A DNA stretch of 64,000 bases from Istiophorus platypterus (GCA_016859345.1 CM029116.1:8963143-9027142); one strand, 5' to 3'; positions 47,006 to 62,321 are shown, counted from the first letter of the stretch. The notes: generated by a model not told the origin, from the letters alone. Program-made: numbers and translations.

Positions 47006-47908
47006 GTATAATGCTTTCACAGGACAGATATTTAAACATAAACCTCCTGAAACTTGATTTACCACAGATATGTGTAGGAGGCGTACAGGAGATAATGACA
47101 ACTATAAGGTAAGCATCCATCATACAAAACATGACAACTGTAAAATGAGAAAAAGGTATAAACAGTAAATGATTATATAATGATCCATAATGATGTGTTC
47201 TCAACACATTTCTTTGTCTCTATCTTCCTTTTTCTATTTTCTTCATCTCTCACACATGTCTCTCCTTCTCATAGCTGATATTCTTTGATTGGCTGCTGAT
47301 GGCTGGTCTTTCTGTACGTGAGCGTATAAGCGAAAAAAACTGCAGTTAACAGAACAGGGAGGGAGCGACAGTGATGATTCACCTGTTTAGCGTAAGTGGG
47401 AGAGCGACCAGGAGGAGGTAAATATCTTCTTAATAAAGAACAAAAGTTACAAAGGATGGGCTGATGCGACAAACACGAGCGAAGCGACATGACACGTGAC
47501 TAATCAGTTGGAAGGTTAACAGAAAAGCGCCGCCGTGGGCACAATACTGTAAGTGTTCATCACATGGTGTTCTTAAGCCTGTAGATAATCATGTAAACAG
47601 TGTTCCCGGGAAAGGCGTCTCTTCACCCGAGTTAAATTGATTGTTTTGTGGATCAGATATCTGTTGGCTAGACAAAATAACAGGATCACCACATATATGA
47701 CAAAAACGGCAAGACAGCGACAAAACAAAGTCTCAAATTGACCATTAGGTCTTCCATCAATGTTAGTTCATAGCGTTTTAAGTTGTTGTTGTTTTACTGT
47801 CATTACACTGTGTTCTGTGGCGCTCTTGTTAATTTGCTGATTTTAATATATTTACTACAACAGGTTGAATGTGTAGACTTTATAGTGCTGCAGTTCCCAA
47901 AGACAAGT

Positions 47909-48270
47909 AGGGATGCACTGATCCAACTTTTTTACTCCCTATAACGTTTCTGATTCCTCAACCCTGCCAAGGCCAAGTACTGATCAGCTACCAGTGCTCT
48001 CTGTTTTAGATTCAAAATCTGGATACCACACTGTTTATTGCTCGTTAAAAAAAAAGTATATGTAAAGAAATTTGAGGACTGGGATTTCTGGCTCTACAAG
48101 ATGAGTTGGAGACCCACCGTTACAGAATAAACAGGCCCTTAAAGCAGAAACACAGAATTTTGCAATAATGTTCGGAGAGATGCTGTATTTTATGCGGTCA
48201 TGTCATGCCTGATACTCAGTTTGCTTAATCAGGTTGCTATCAGTACTGATATTGACGCAACCAATAATAT
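47909..48270 (+). repeat. Probable decayed hAT-like transposon fragment
   Basis: Begins TAGGGATGCACTGATCC, like many animal hAT ends (cagggrtgcaccgatcc). Further on it carries TACTGATCAGCTACCAGTGC and TCAGTACTGATATTGA, degenerate forms of the 'gatacc/gtatcgg' modules of such elements. No matching right end could be delimited; the end given is approximate. Confidence 0.35.
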
Positions 48271-51200
48271 TCTATTTACCGTCACAATTTTCACTCTGCT
48301 AGTTTTTTTAATCGATATTTCATCGAAATGCTGTATCCCTGTAATATTATGGTAAGCAGTTTATCAAAAACACACTAACTGATTTAGTGAATGCGATTGA
48401 AGAACCCAGTAATGATTCAATGGTATTAGTAATTTAGCTTGAGGTTTTCTATACCCGCCCCACCCACATGCTCATTAAATCCTAAAGCCCAACTCTCTCC
48501 GAGGTCCAGAAAGTCATCTCTAGATGAGAGACGTAAAGACGTGATAAGTTATACAAACTAATGAACCACGCATTAATAAATCATATGGAATCAAAGGTAG
48601 CGTTGGTCAGTACTCTTACTCACAAAAATGCCCGAACCAGTCATCAATGTTCTCACAGGGGTATCATGAATTAAGTATGAATAACTAACACGTCACTGGG
48701 AGTGAAGATCTCAGTGTACCCCATGCTCTTATTCTCATTTCACCCCACCTCTACCCCCCGCGTCTTCAGCTGCTGTATTTCCCAGCTGTTCGCTGCTGAT
48801 TCCTTCTTTTCTTACGCTTTACAGGAATCTCATCTTCAGTTCCCCCACCTCAACCCCCATGCTTTACTTCATCCTCAGAGGAAAAAAAAAAAAAATCTGC
48901 TCTCCAATGCAGCAGTTGCATGCAAGAGACAAAGAGACAGATAGCCAGAGAAAAAAATATGAGGGAGAGGCCGTGGGGACCCCACTTTGATATCCAGGGA
49001 ATGGCTCTGTACACACTGTTTGATCCCTTGTGTCATTTTTATTCTGCAAATGCAATCCTCCCCACTACTACCATCTTTTAATTCTCTTCCAATCCCTCAC
49101 ACCCCTCTATTTCCTCATCCGTCCTGCATCTGTTCATTTCTCTGTATGCTGGTTACATGAGAATCATTTTGCAGATAGAAAGAGAGGGGGAGAGAGACCC
49201 CACAGGGCTCAGCATTCACCTGCAGAGTGCTGCTCTTGCCCCTACCCCCACCCCCCCACCCCACCCCCATCTCACACACACCACTAATCAGTATTCTGCG
49301 TTACCACTCTTCCTCTTCCTGCTCATTCCTCCCTCTATTTTCTTCCTCTTTCCTTCCCACTCAGTCACCCTCTCTCCTTCTTTCTTCCTCTCTGTCCCTC
49401 AGTCTACCACAGCTGCATAGTTTTACATGCGCCGAGGCTCAACGTTGACAACGATTCAGCCTGGTTTTCAACCTGCAGCTTGTTAGAACCGGGGTACTGA
49501 AGTCATGTCAAGAACTGTACTAAAGTACATTGTCAAAACAGGGAATTACCCCTTAGTCTAGGGGTAAAGCAATGAGGGTATTCTCCCAACTGTCTGCTAC
49601 TTCATATATGCACTCCTTGGAATAATGGTATATGTACTGTGATGCATATGTATCTAGTCCTCATGCATATTTATCTGGTGGCTCATTTGGTTACAGCATC
49701 CCTTTCACTTACATTGACATAAAACCCCTATCTTCATTCTAACATCACCACTGCTCATGAATCTTTCATCGCACACCCCTCTCCTCCTCCTCCTCAGCTC
49801 TCCCTCACTCCCTCCCTTTTGGAAAGCCAGTGTTAGTGGGTGAGAATTAATTAAACAGGATTCACCCAAAGGCAGTGTGACTCCACCAGACGTGACTGTT
49901 CATTCACCGGTACAGGTGTGGGCTCTGTAGAGGAGAGGAGGGGGAAAAAAAATCTTTGTATCTCATCCAAATGTGCCTCTCTACCAGCCAGGGCATCGTA
50001 ACATCTCATGTTCACTCGTTTTCTTTTTAAGTCAGATGTGGCATGTTAAAGTTGATGCTGTCCTGCCTTGAGTGCACATAATACAGCATGTTCGTCGCTG
50101 AGCGTTTTGGAGCAGAGGGCTGTTTGATCGCGTTGTAGACCTGAAGTTTTCCACTGATTCACTCAGGATATATCAGATAAATTTGGGCAAACTCGTTAGT
50201 CTGACTCAGCTGATCACGAAAGAGTTAATGGCATGGAAGTAGACTTGCAAACAGTGGGCTTCTGTTTCCTTTCATACTTTCATACCAGCCATTCAGTAGG
50301 AATATTATGTTTTCATGAATGTCAATATCTTATGTTGTCTGTAGTATGATGTGTGAAAGAACTGCATACCATATTGTAGGTTCAGAGAATGAGATGGGAA
50401 GTGAGAACTGTAGCATCAGGGAAATATAACAGTCTTTGATGTGAACCTATTCTCTAAGGGACAAAGAACAAGGGGAGGTGGGGGTGGGGGCAAAGAATGA
50501 GGGTGAGTTAGAGGATGAGGAGGATGAGCTCTGAATGAAACTTTAAATCACTGTATGATTGGTCTTGGTGAAGTGCAGCCATGAAAATTTCCAGCTGCTC
50601 GTCTTGAAAACCAATAGACCTTTCTCTTCCTCATCCGCCTGCCTTTTTTTCTTTTCTTTCTTTTTTTGGGGGGAAACTTTCTCATAGTCTCCAGGCACTT
50701 TCTCTTCCCCTACTGTATAGCTCCCTTTGAGACTCTGCCTTGAACCTGCATTTTTAGGGGCCCCCTGGTGGTTGCGAACACACACTGCAAGCTGGAGCCC
50801 ATGCGAATGATATTAAACTGTGTTCGTCATTCTGCTCTCTCAGGAATAGATTAAAAATGTATCAGATGTTGCATACGGTGGCAGCAGGTTTTACACGTAC
50901 AGTGGGCTCATTTGTCCCGATGGAATGATGTCAGACAACAAACCCCAACACATCTGTCCTCTCTAACTATAGTCCAAGCCGGTCACATGGAGCACCATGG
51001 CACCTTAGCCATTCCACTCCGGCCTGCACGCCCCAGCATTCCTCTCTCTATCCATCCTTCCCTTAGCTGTCCACACACAGCACATGACTCATCCAGATGA
51101 CTCACACCCCCCCCCCCTCAACTCGCCACCCCCTCCTCCACACGCACACTCTCACACATCTTTGTATTATCTCCCCTAGCTAACCTTGACAGAGAAACAC

Positions 51201-54200
51201 CGTAAGGTACTGGTATTGTAAGACCTAGCTGGATATCTGCTGCTCTATGCCACCTCCGTGTTTTACATAAGTGCCCTGTGGTGCAGACCCAAAAATATTA
51301 GCATTCGTATAAATGTATCTGCAGATATCACCCTTTTTAAATATAGCTTATGAAGTCAAATATGCTTTGTGACCAAGGGCTAACATGGCACAGTGTGTAT
51401 TCCTTTATTAAACCAATATGTTTACATAGTGTTTTTTTTCCACTGACGTATGACTATGCTTCCATTGCAGCCATTTGATTCCAAAATTTCAGCAATATGG
51501 ATGATTCTGTCCTTAAAAGTCTAACCTTTTTGTAAGATGATTCAGATGTTTAATAGCAGTGCACAGTGTGCTTTCCTTTTTTTTTTTTTTTTTTTAAAGC
51601 CGGCAATCATTCCAACGGGGTGGATTTAGTGCAATTATGTGTCATTACTAGGTGTCAGTTGTTTCAAATAGTTACTGTCTCATTCACTCTAACTGCAGTC
51701 TGTTTGGGCATCTGTATTCAATATTCGTTAGTCACCACAGACAACATTTGAGTACTTTCGAACTGCGTGAATAATAAACTGAAACATATTTCAAGTGCAG
51801 TGAAGGTTACATGATTTCTTGTCATTTAAATTGCCAGCAGACAAAGGATTTCTCTGTTGTTTCATATGTTTTACATGATATTTTGTTCATCAATCAAGCG
51901 ATTTTTCAAGCAAACAACAACTGCGCTGAGTGATCTACTTGTATCCGCGCTTTACCGTGGCATGTTTTTAAAACTCTTGGGATACTAAATTCATCAAATG
52001 TTTTTTCATGTAATAATGACCTAGCTTTTGTGTTTTAGACTGAAATTGCCCTAAACCCAAATATATGTGACATATGTGTTACTGTTTGTTTATTGAGAGG
52101 TGCTGATGAAACCTCGGTCCTTCTGGATGTCTAGAGGTTGGGCCACCAATAGATGTCAGTGTTGGTCTGACAAAATGTTACGGACAGCTTCTCGTGATAT
52201 TATGCATGTTTAAAATCACATATCCTGGTAAAATCACATATCCAAGTGAGCACACCGGGAACACAGGTCTTGCTTCTTCTCCGTCACTTTGAAAGCTTCA
52301 GTGTCTCTTCTCGCTTTACTTAGAGATAAAGATTTAATAAATGGAAGTTACTGATGTCTCCTTTTGGTCTGCTCCAAACAACCCGGCCTCTGTTGACTCA
52401 CATCTATTATTCAGTTATACTGTATCTATCCCCCATGAACAACTGCAACATGATGGATGGATGTATCTTGGGAAACCTCTGAGCTCTCAGCACATGCAGT
52501 GGAGAGCATGTCTCATTCATGTCACTTATAGATCAACTTTCATGTTGATCTACTGCATATTTAACACTACAAAGTGCAGGTGCATGTTGCTTCAGTATGT
52601 CATCATGCCATCGGTGAACATATACATTCATTCTTTACATCGTATAAGTGGATTGTTTAATTTTGGTAACTTGTTGAAAGTTGTTGAAGTTTTTTTCGTG
52701 GCACATTCCTGTTGTGACAGTGCGGGTTAAGATTGTGGCTCCTAACTACCATGGGAAGAGCAGATATGGCTGTGATATGAAATGATTTAGTGTTACTATC
52801 TAAACCACTGCTGGTTGGCTGCAGCACAGGTCACCACACACTTTGGGTGTATAATCTATCTTTGGTCAACCTCATACAGGATATGCCAACACACAGTTGA
52901 AATCACACACTTGAATGCCTTCCTTTTCAAAATCTGCTTTGTACTCTTCAATCTGCAGTCACGGGGGAAAATTGTGTGTATTTGCGCTCATGATTTTCAC
53001 AGCACTGTCAAGTATTTATTACTGTGTTTGAGTACCACGCTGGAGCAGAACATGGAAACCTTCATTTTATTACAGTATATGGCACTTGACTGTGTGACAG
53101 TTAGGAAAGGCCACTGGAATTCTACATGTCCACCCCTCATAGATTTGTAGACTAGTTTACGCTAGTAGGGAACATTATTTGGCCAGAGTTAGGGTACAGA
53201 GGATTCTCACATATTGAAGGCGCCAACATTTTCCTAATACCAGGTCTTCTTTTAAACCAGACAGCAAAGGCCTGGAGCTCACAGTTTAGGTAGTGAAAGA
53301 AGGTCAAAGAAGCAGGAGAAAAACTAGGTAAATGGGTGTCATGTTTTATTTTAAGTTTTAGTTTTCTTGCACACAGACAAAAAAAGCATGGTAACATTTA
53401 GTGTTTTACGCTAAAATGCATTGTGTCAGGTCTCAAGAGTATGTTGAATGCATTTCCTTTCTCAAAAAATCTTGATCTTTTTAATATTTTGTATTGTGCA
53501 TTCCTCACACTTATATTTCCTGGCATCTTTTCACTTACTTTGCTGCCACGTTGCTACATTTGTTGGCACATTACTGCCACTAACTGTCAATCAGTGCAAT
53601 AGCATGAAACCGGCTGCAGGATCTGACTTGTGCTGACCTCATGCTCACACACATGCATAAGCGTCCTTGTGAGTGTTCATGAGACGAGCCAAATGAGGAA
53701 CATTTTTTTTTATTTTGTATCACAGATAAGGCTCAGTATTGTGCTACTAATGGTCATAAACTCCACAGAGTAGCGTTAACATGCAATCTAGTAAGTTATG
53801 CAATGTGTCAGAAAAGAAGCCTACAAAGTTTCAGTGTGTTGTTTAAAAGAACTATTAAGTGTTTAAACTCGGAATTAGGGCAAGTTTAGGATTAAAAGTG
53901 GGTCACTCATGCTAAAACTGGGTTCAAGGAAAGTCAGGGTTAGCTATAGCACTGTTCACAGAGATGTCCCACACAGATATTGACACTATTCAAATATCTG
54001 CTTTACCTAAATTACCATCATATGAAGATAGAAATTGTTACCTGCTATGCAAACACATACAGAACTGATGCTTTCTGAGTTTCTCAAGAAAGTCAAATGC
54101 ATACAGGGCTCCTTGGCTCTACAGAGTTATAGTATATAGAGAGGTTAACTCATAATACCAAAAATAAAGGGAGAGAGAACACAAAAAAAAAATCAGCAAT

Positions 54201-55955
54201 CATACAAAAAAGGATCCGTATTAGTAGAGGGCCACAAGGCAGATCTACAAAAATTTAGTACAAATATACTATTGAGCAGAAAATATTGAAAAAATATAGA
54301 AATCTGAACTGCTAAATAAATAGATATCTAATTCTGAGGGAAAGGCAGTATATATGATCTAATCTATGACACAAATTATGTTCTGCATTGAGGAATGGCA
54401 TTCATTCTTTATCTAGGGAACATATACTCTACCTGTGGTTACAAAAAGAAGTTACACAGGTGTTATCATCAAGTTTTTATTCACTGGAGAAGGTTGTACC
54501 ATATGGTCAAAAGCCCTGTAAAAAAAGTTTAGTATATCTTATGGCAAAATTCAGTGCTTCAAGGTCCAGATGGTTCATCATTCTTCTTTAATTAAACACA
54601 AGTAGTACAATTTCTTATGTTTCTCATGGAAAATCTGTTGAATCAATCTGCCAGTGTCTGAAGTGTGCATGTATATATAAAAACATACTGTATGTGTTAA
54701 GATGCGAAGTGCTCAAGCTTCCTGTGGTTTGGCTGCAGCAGCTGCATGGCCATGGTCACGTCCTTTAGCGCAATGCCTGTGGGAATGTGGGGACTTTGGT
54801 TGAGACCAGCTCATAAAACACAGCACCCTGGCACTGTCCTGCTTCCCCTACAGACAGGGAAGCAGTGACCGATGGGGAAGCCACACAGACAGCCTGCATC
54901 AGGAGCTTCTCTCTACGACCTTTTTTATTTTTTTTCCCACACACATCTGCAACTCAGCTGACACAGAGGTCAAGATCTTTAGTTTATGGCAGCTGTGGTA
55001 TTCTGTTTCTGTGACTAGTTTCACTTCACCTGAACGCAGAAGAATTGAATCATTTGGAAGCTGTTTTTTCTCATGTCAGTTCATTCTTTAATTTTCTTTT
55101 AATTGCAAATGTTATAAACTCATTTTATGCTAGAGTGCTCTGGTTTTGCAATCCTGCATTGGTGTATTTCTCTAATCTTCTTTTTCATGACAGTAGTGTG
55201 TAATTTTGTGTAATCTTGTGTTGAAACCTGAAATGTGTTTTTCTGAGACGGTTGCAACAAGAGAGATTAGTACGGTATCAAATTCACTTTCAGTGTCTAA
55301 GAAATGATGACCCGATTGGATTGAAATATTAGAAAAACTTTAAAGCTACTACTGAAGATACTTATTTAACCATAATGACAAGGTGCATTTTTCTAGTATA
55401 TGCATGGTTGTATATAAAGCCGGGATTTTGTTGAAGCTGCCGATTTGCTCAAGTTATATACTGCAGCTTTTTTAAAGCATTGCAAAGAATCTACAAGGAG
55501 CAATTTTATGAATTAATAAGTCACAAAAAAGAAACTTTAAATCTCAAAGACAAGAACTGCAATCAAAGGGAAATGCACTCTGTGCACTAGGTTCAGGATC
55601 ATATTTGACCTTTATTTCTAGTAGAGGTAGCAGAAGTGACTCTGTGGTTAGCTGTTGAGTTGTGCTGCACACGAGATGGTGGAAGTACCTCTGCCCTGAT
55701 GGTGCACTCTGTGGGTCTAGATCTCACACTTTCACACACACAGTCACACACTGTATGAGCCTATGAATAAGTAAAAGCAAATATAAATCAGTGGGTGTTG
55801 GATATTTCATGCATCATTACAGCCGATGGAACACTGCACCACAAGTGTAACTCATCCCTGACATGTCTCATTTTCTATGAATTGAAACAGCTAAATTGAG
55901 GCTTAACCGTACCCATCCATATATTCACAGTTAGATATAGTGAAATGAGCCTCTT

Positions 55956-55992
55956 TGTGTGTGTGTGTGTGCTTCTTTGTGTGTGTGTGTGT
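55956..55992 (+). repeat. Two (TG)n tracts split by a GCTTCTT spacer
   Basis: TG units either side of a short spacer that is itself partly repeated (TGCTTCTTTGTG, then TGTGCTTCTATGTG to about 56008), a small local duplication. Confidence 0.85.
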
Positions 55993-56050
55993 TTGTGTGC
56001 TTCTATGTGTTCATGCATTCTTGCAATTGTTATGACATTGAAATTGGAAT

Positions 56051-56089
56051 AAATAAAATTAAAATTAAAATTAAAAATTAAATTAAAAG
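56051..56089 (+). repeat. (AAATT)-type A/T low-complexity repeat
   Basis: Five to six AAAATT-like units, A/T only. Confidence 0.85.
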
Positions 56090-59000
56090 TTTCTTAGCAT
56101 CTGTTATTGGCTTGTATGCAAGTACAACAGTGACGCTGCATGCTAAAGTTGCTTGCACGTGTGTATGATTGTGTAGCATTTGTGGATGTGTCAGGGCAGA
56201 AACCTAAGCCACCACTGGCTCCGCAGGGCCTCACCAATTCCCAGAGGTCCCACATTCAGGCAGCTTCAGCGTTGTCCTGGCTTCAGTCACAGTCTCCATC
56301 TCTGTGCCTCTGCCATGCCCTCAAACCCTTGGAAGGCCTTCTTCCTGTTATAAATGTCACATTTTTTTCTCACAAGATAAATGAACCTGCAGTCATGAAA
56401 TAATCTAACATCAGCAGCAGCATCTCCTCGTACCCTCTATCTTTCTGTGGTACTTTTTTTTTCCACAGGATGTAGTCAAGACTTTTGAATCTATGTAAAC
56501 ATGCCTTAAATATGCCTCTCTCTTCATGTCTGCATATGCATTTTCTTAGTCATGATGAGAGAGCTTTGTTTGGCAAGGAATAATAATTTGCATTCACTAT
56601 ACATCGCCGTCAAACTTTGAAGAATAAAAAAGCTACAGGTCATGTGGCAAAGATCGTGTTGAATATTTTATATTATTATTTATACCGCCAGGAAAATAGA
56701 TAAATATTGTGTATGGTAGCAAAAACTTATACATCTACAGAACCTTCAATACCTTGCAGTAGTTTGATAAGTTTTATTGCACAAAGTATTGATACTGTAG
56801 GTGTTATGTAGCTGTTTAATACAACACCCATGGTGTGAGACATAAATTGCACTATGCCTATGTTACAGCCCCCACTTTTCTCCTATACTAGCTGTAAGAC
56901 ACTTACACTCCTGTCCATGTGAAAGTCAGTCTGTTGTATGTGTTCATCTCAACTGCCTCATGAAAATGTATTTTTTCCTCATTAAAAGATGGTATATATT
57001 TTTATTTTATGTAAAGAATGGCTAGTTAAGACTAGTTTTAAACTTTTACAATTATCTTGGTATTGACTTATTTTTGTTGATGGATTAACATGTAAACAGC
57101 ATTTTAATGTTGCTTAGGTGGGGATAATTCTAGCCACTTCATGGGGATGAGTAGTTAAATCTATAAAAATTCATTATTTATTGTTATGTAGATGTTTTGT
57201 ATCATGTGTTAAATCTAAACCTCTAACAGGGAAACTAAAGCTCTCAAATTTTACTTAAGTGCAGTACTTGATCCTCTTTCCACCAAAGAGAAAAAATTGT
57301 ACCAATTTTTTTTTTTACTACAGTTATTCTTTACCAACCTTTTACAACCAATGTAACTGTAAGAGGCAAACACTTGAAAGAATAACTCTCTGAAAGCAGT
57401 TTATGTAATTATTTAGTTGTAGAAATAGGGTTCTCTACATTACTGTGGAACGACGGCTGTGCTAACCAGGCAGTTCAGCTCATGAATAAATGTATCTCTT
57501 ATTTTCATAAATATGACATAACTTTCTAAACTACTGAAAAACCAGGGAGACACTGAGGGAAACAATGTCAGAACTGGGAACTTGTGAAAAACCTGTATTT
57601 ATTATTTGACCATGAAAAGCATAAAAATTTTTCATTTTTATGAATAAACCATTCTGAAGTACATAGGGTGAATTTGGAAGCAAGAAACAGTGTTCGGCTA
57701 TCTCTCAGCGTGCAGTGCTGCAGTGCCGCAGTGCCTCAGTGCTGTTTTTCGACATGCCTGTCTTGTTATGCATGTTCACTTATCTTTGGTAGCACTTGGT
57801 GACCTGTTCCTGCCTCACTGTGGTTTGCTTTTATTCTGAACTGTGCTCACAATTCATGGTAGTAGGCCACACACACGTGTACACAGACACACAGTTATAC
57901 CCATGGTCTAGACTTTCATTGCAGTTTTATCAGTGTATCTCTCCAATAAAAAGTACACTTTGCTCTAAGAAGTCATTTAATATCAATGAAACGCACATGC
58001 GTCAGCCAAGATGCATAGTTCTCATTCACTCTTCTCGCTGTTCCAAGAACAGTGATTGAATCTTGAATGGATGTGATTATGATATGCTGTCAGAGTCTGG
58101 TGCCAGATCAGACAGATGAAGGTGTGCGTATGCCAAGCCAGCTGTTGTTGGCTACGAATGGATCTTGGCTAACCAAAGTAGCTAGTCTTTCAAACACACC
58201 TTATCTTCTCTGCATATCGGATGCTGGAAGCCCCTGGATCACAGTATTGGCGCTACACAATATAACAATCTTCCACCTGTACTGATGTATCACAGAAACA
58301 TAAGGACAGCTGGAATTGATAGGAAAAAGCCCCGGAAAGGTAAGTACAGAAATGAATACAACTATGCAGGCATTCTGATGATTTTAAGAACATATGTTCA
58401 CACATATCTGTCTATACTTTAAGGTCACACATGTGAATTTATTGTATGTACAAGGTTTGGTTTAGATTTGACCTTAAACCAGAAAGATTTTTTTTCACTC
58501 ATATCACAGCTTCTCCGATAGTAAAATTTGACCTTTACCTGATCTATTTTAATACCGGTGATGAGCTTCATCTAACCTGCACAGGAGTAGAAATACGCTG
58601 ATGTAGACCTCTAGACATGCAACACTTCTCACCAAGTGAGAAATGTCAGAAATAGTGAAAACCACATTAAAAGAAGTGATATCGAAGAAGATCCCTGAGG
58701 TCATTTTTTTGTAAAACCTCAATGAAAACATTTTTTTTTTTAATATTTAAAAGAAATTAGCTTTTTTTGCTAATTAAATGAACCGAAAGTCAGTGATGAA
58801 CCAAGATAAAGGTAAAACATGAAAAAGTCACAACAGCAAAAGGCTAAAAGTGGTAATTAGTTTAATCCTTAGCACAGGCACATGTTTGCACATGTTCAAA
58901 CAAAACATATCCTTGGTGCACTATGGGGGATCGGGGTGAGATGTTGCACAGGAAGTTGATGAGAGCAATCATGACTCACTACAGAGAGAAACACAGAGAG

Positions 59001-59867
59001 AAAGCATGAGCGATGGGTATCAGTGGGCAGGGAGAAAAGATAGCAGCACCACGCTAGCTGTTACCAGGGATACCGCTTCTCATCAGCACTGGCAAACACA
59101 CACAGGAGCAGTGCTTTTCGAAAGGCAAGGCCAGCACACTCCTTAAAATGTGAGGGGCCAACGCTGGAGAACCCTTGAAATATTGCCAATTTCCTCTTTT
59201 TCTTATGCCACATTACCATACGTATTGTACGTGTGTGTGTGTGTGTCAAGGGGAGGGGGGGTCTTGCAAATTAGGTTTATAATTACATAACATTAGGTTT
59301 CAGTAACTGTTTTAGGGTTTTAGGATTGAGGTTATTGTTGGGGAATATTTATTGTAAATGGAAGCTCTTGATAAAAATACATCTGTCTGCATCACACGCT
59401 TCCAAAAGCAGCTTTAAAGAATGAGACTGGTAATATTCTATATGTTTCTTAATGTCAATCTATTATATGAAAAGACACAAAAGGAACAATGAATCCCTCT
59501 AATTTATCCTGCTAAAAAGTAGAGCCTGTATCATCAAAACCTGATTTAGATTATTCCTGTGTGCTGTAGAGCTCCATCATTGTACAGATTCTATAAAAAC
59601 ACATTGCTAAGCCACTTGGAGGCATGTTCCTTTATTACTATACACATGTTTATTTTATGTCAGCCTCTTGTACATCATTCTGTTGCCACTAAATACTTGC
59701 TGAAGTTAGTATGCAAACACAGATTCCAGCTGAGGCTTATGGGAGTATCTATGTTTTGCAGGTATTTGGTCATGAACCCATGTATTAGACAAACTGAAAT
59801 CACTGACAGGAAGAAGAATAACTGCAGCAAACTGCACAGCAGGTTTCACTAAAAAGACATAAATATC

Positions 59868-60062
59868 AACCTCATGTTAGTACTACAGTAAAGGTCAGGG
59901 GATCATTTCGATTGAAGGTCCAGAAACCGTGAACCTCTGCACAAAATTTCATGGCCATATGTAGTTTTTTGAGATATTTGAGCAGACCGTAGTGACCAGA
60001 CCGACAGACTGGCATCACTATCCCTAGACCCTTGAGGCTAGCATAGATAAAAATAAAAATAC
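59868..60062 (+). repeat. Teleost dispersed repeat ('acaaaatttcatggcc' family)
   Basis: Shows the ordered motifs AAAGGTCAGGGGATCA, CAAAATTTCATGGCCATAT, TTTTTTGAGATATTTGAGCA, GACCAGACCGACAGACTGGC and CATCACTATCCCTAGACCC, ending in A-rich GATAAAAATAAAAATA. This matches a common fish interspersed repeat. The A-rich end suggests a retroposed copy on this strand. Family not assigned. Confidence 0.55.
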
Positions 60063-60091
60063 ATATTTCTGGCTTGTTGTTAAAGACCCCC

Positions 60092-60126
60092 CCACACACA
60101 CACACACACACACACCACCACCACCA
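60092..60126 (+). repeat. (CA)n(CCA)n microsatellite
   Basis: CA units followed by ACC/CCA units, shortly after the dispersed repeat at 59868-60062. Confidence 0.9.
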
Positions 60127-60340
60127 CGAACCCCCTCATCACCCGTTAAAGGGTTGTTTTTTTTTTTATCCTTATCAGATTCAGACATAGTAGAGAGAGT
60201 CAGAAAATACTGATTGGTTGACTAAGGCTGTGAATTCGTTGACCGTACGAAAACTTCAATCTTATCCTTTAACTATTGGCCTGTTAACCATAATGGCCTT
60301 TGAGAAGTGAAAAGCTCACTAAATCTTCAACACGACTTTC

Positions 60341-60343
60341 TGT

Positions 60344-60386
<43 letters not shown>

Positions 60387-60414
60387 TGTGTTTGGGGGGG
60401 GAGGGGGGGGGGGG
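60341..60414 (+). repeat. (TG)n followed by long G runs
   Basis: About 22 TG units, then eight and thirteen G in near succession (60394-60414); potential Z-DNA next to a G-quadruplex-forming run. Confidence 0.95.
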
Positions 60415-62288
60415 CTTGTGCCCACACATGCTGTGTGCGTTTTATACTTCTAAGGGCAGCGCTTAGACTAACAGAGGGATTAAGAGCTGACTGTGGGATA
60501 AACAGCCTTGCCACTTGTACTAACACTAAAGTGCCAGACCTGCTTGAGGATGTCTGTGTACACATCCACAAGTGAGTGTGTATAATCTATAGAAACACTC
60601 TTATGCTGTGTTGATACTGAAGGTGATTTATGGGCGGCCCATCAGAGACTACTGTTTAAACTATTGTTTTAATCTTGCCTGTTCTGGAGGAGTGTTAGTC
60701 TGTCTATATGACTCTGCATATTAAAGAAAGCCATTATGTTTTGACTAACGGCTGACTCTCTATGCCCGTGGCTACCTTTAAACGGGCCCATGTCTCCTGA
60801 CACAGTTTCGGCTCAGCGGTGTCAGACACATAAAGGTGCAGTATTCTCACTGAGGGCTGCCATGCTTTTTGTTCAGTCTACTGAGTTTGATTGACCTTTT
60901 AAAAGGAGGATATTTGGACCCAAAACTTGCATTTTATTACACTGTGCGCCCGATACTGCTCTATCTTTTTGAGAACATTCTGCAGTTCAGTTTACCTGAT
61001 TTAACTGAAGGACATTTTTGTACTACATCAGGCACTATGCTCAACTACTTTTGGAAAGACAGGGATCATGGAGTAACCATTTACTGTTGCACAAAAACAG
61101 GAATATTCCATTTGAGTTTTCTTTAAAACCCCTCAGACATACTCTGTGCGGGTGGGGTTTTTATTAAGATGGTCAACATTTCAAAAGCAGCGAATTAGAG
61201 AAGGGTTGGTCCATAGAGAGTACTAATTTTGAAATAGTCCCAATGCCAAATAAACTAAGAAATGTTAGTCAGAGTAGACCTCATATACATTTGTTTTTAC
61301 CTCTGAATTTTTCAACTCAATTTAACTATCTATTCAAACCATAATTTGACAAATTTTAAGGATCTGCACAAGAGTGACTACTGGTACTACACTGACACCG
61401 TCACCAAAAGTAGCTCCTCACACCAATAAGATAAATGTGCCAAACCTCACTTCTGAATTATTCTAGTAATGAGCGTGGTAAATTTTGATTTAACGCACAG
61501 CTCTGAAGTGTCTCAGAAAGAGTTGATGTGTCTCGTGCTAAAAAAACAAAATCACAAATTTACACCAAATATTTGATTGTGTTTGTGTGTTAAATGTTTG
61601 ACTGTAAATGTTTGTTATGGTCAAAGCTCTACATGAGCATAAAGATAGTGTGGGCCAGCTGTCTTGTCTAGCGAGCAGTTTTTTGAGTTTGATATCAGAG
61701 ATACACCCTCCTTCCTTTGTTTTCTACTACTGCTTACGGCTACTTCACCCATGAGAACAAAACCTCTCCTCTCATGTTCAACTTAAGGCTAAATTGCTGA
61801 GGGGCCATTGTTACTGCTGTAGTCAAAAATGCCGTCAGCAGAGGGCAGACTCTTCCTTTGACAGAGAGGGAGAGAGGGAGCCTGTTGATGCTGATGTATG
61901 TAGCAGGGCTGCCTTACTGCATTAACTGTAAAACTGACTGACACGTTGACTTTCTGACATTCAGTGTCACATTCATTTTAACCCACTTTGTCTTTATAGC
62001 TCACGCCCCCCCAGCCGAGGCATTTTGTCAGCCTGTCTGCCTTCCTAACTGTCTCTCATTCTCTCTCCCTCTACTCTGACTCTCTTCCCCTGCTATTTTT
62101 CTCTCTCTATGAGATACATGTGTGTGCACGCTGTGTCTGGTCTCGGTGACAGTGTCTGAGTGTTAACCAATAGCGAGACGAGAACAGGGTCCAGAGAGGG
62201 CTCAGAGGCCATGAGAAAGACTCGCCCCCCCCAATACCCGCAACCTCTCCCCCCAACCAGTGCTGCTCTCACCCCTGACGACGCTTTG

Positions 62289-62321
<33 letters not shown>

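Noticed and set aside
49030..49448. Overlapping Pro/Ser/His-rich frames
   Set aside because: Caused by C/T-rich low-complexity sequence; three overlapping frames are open at once.
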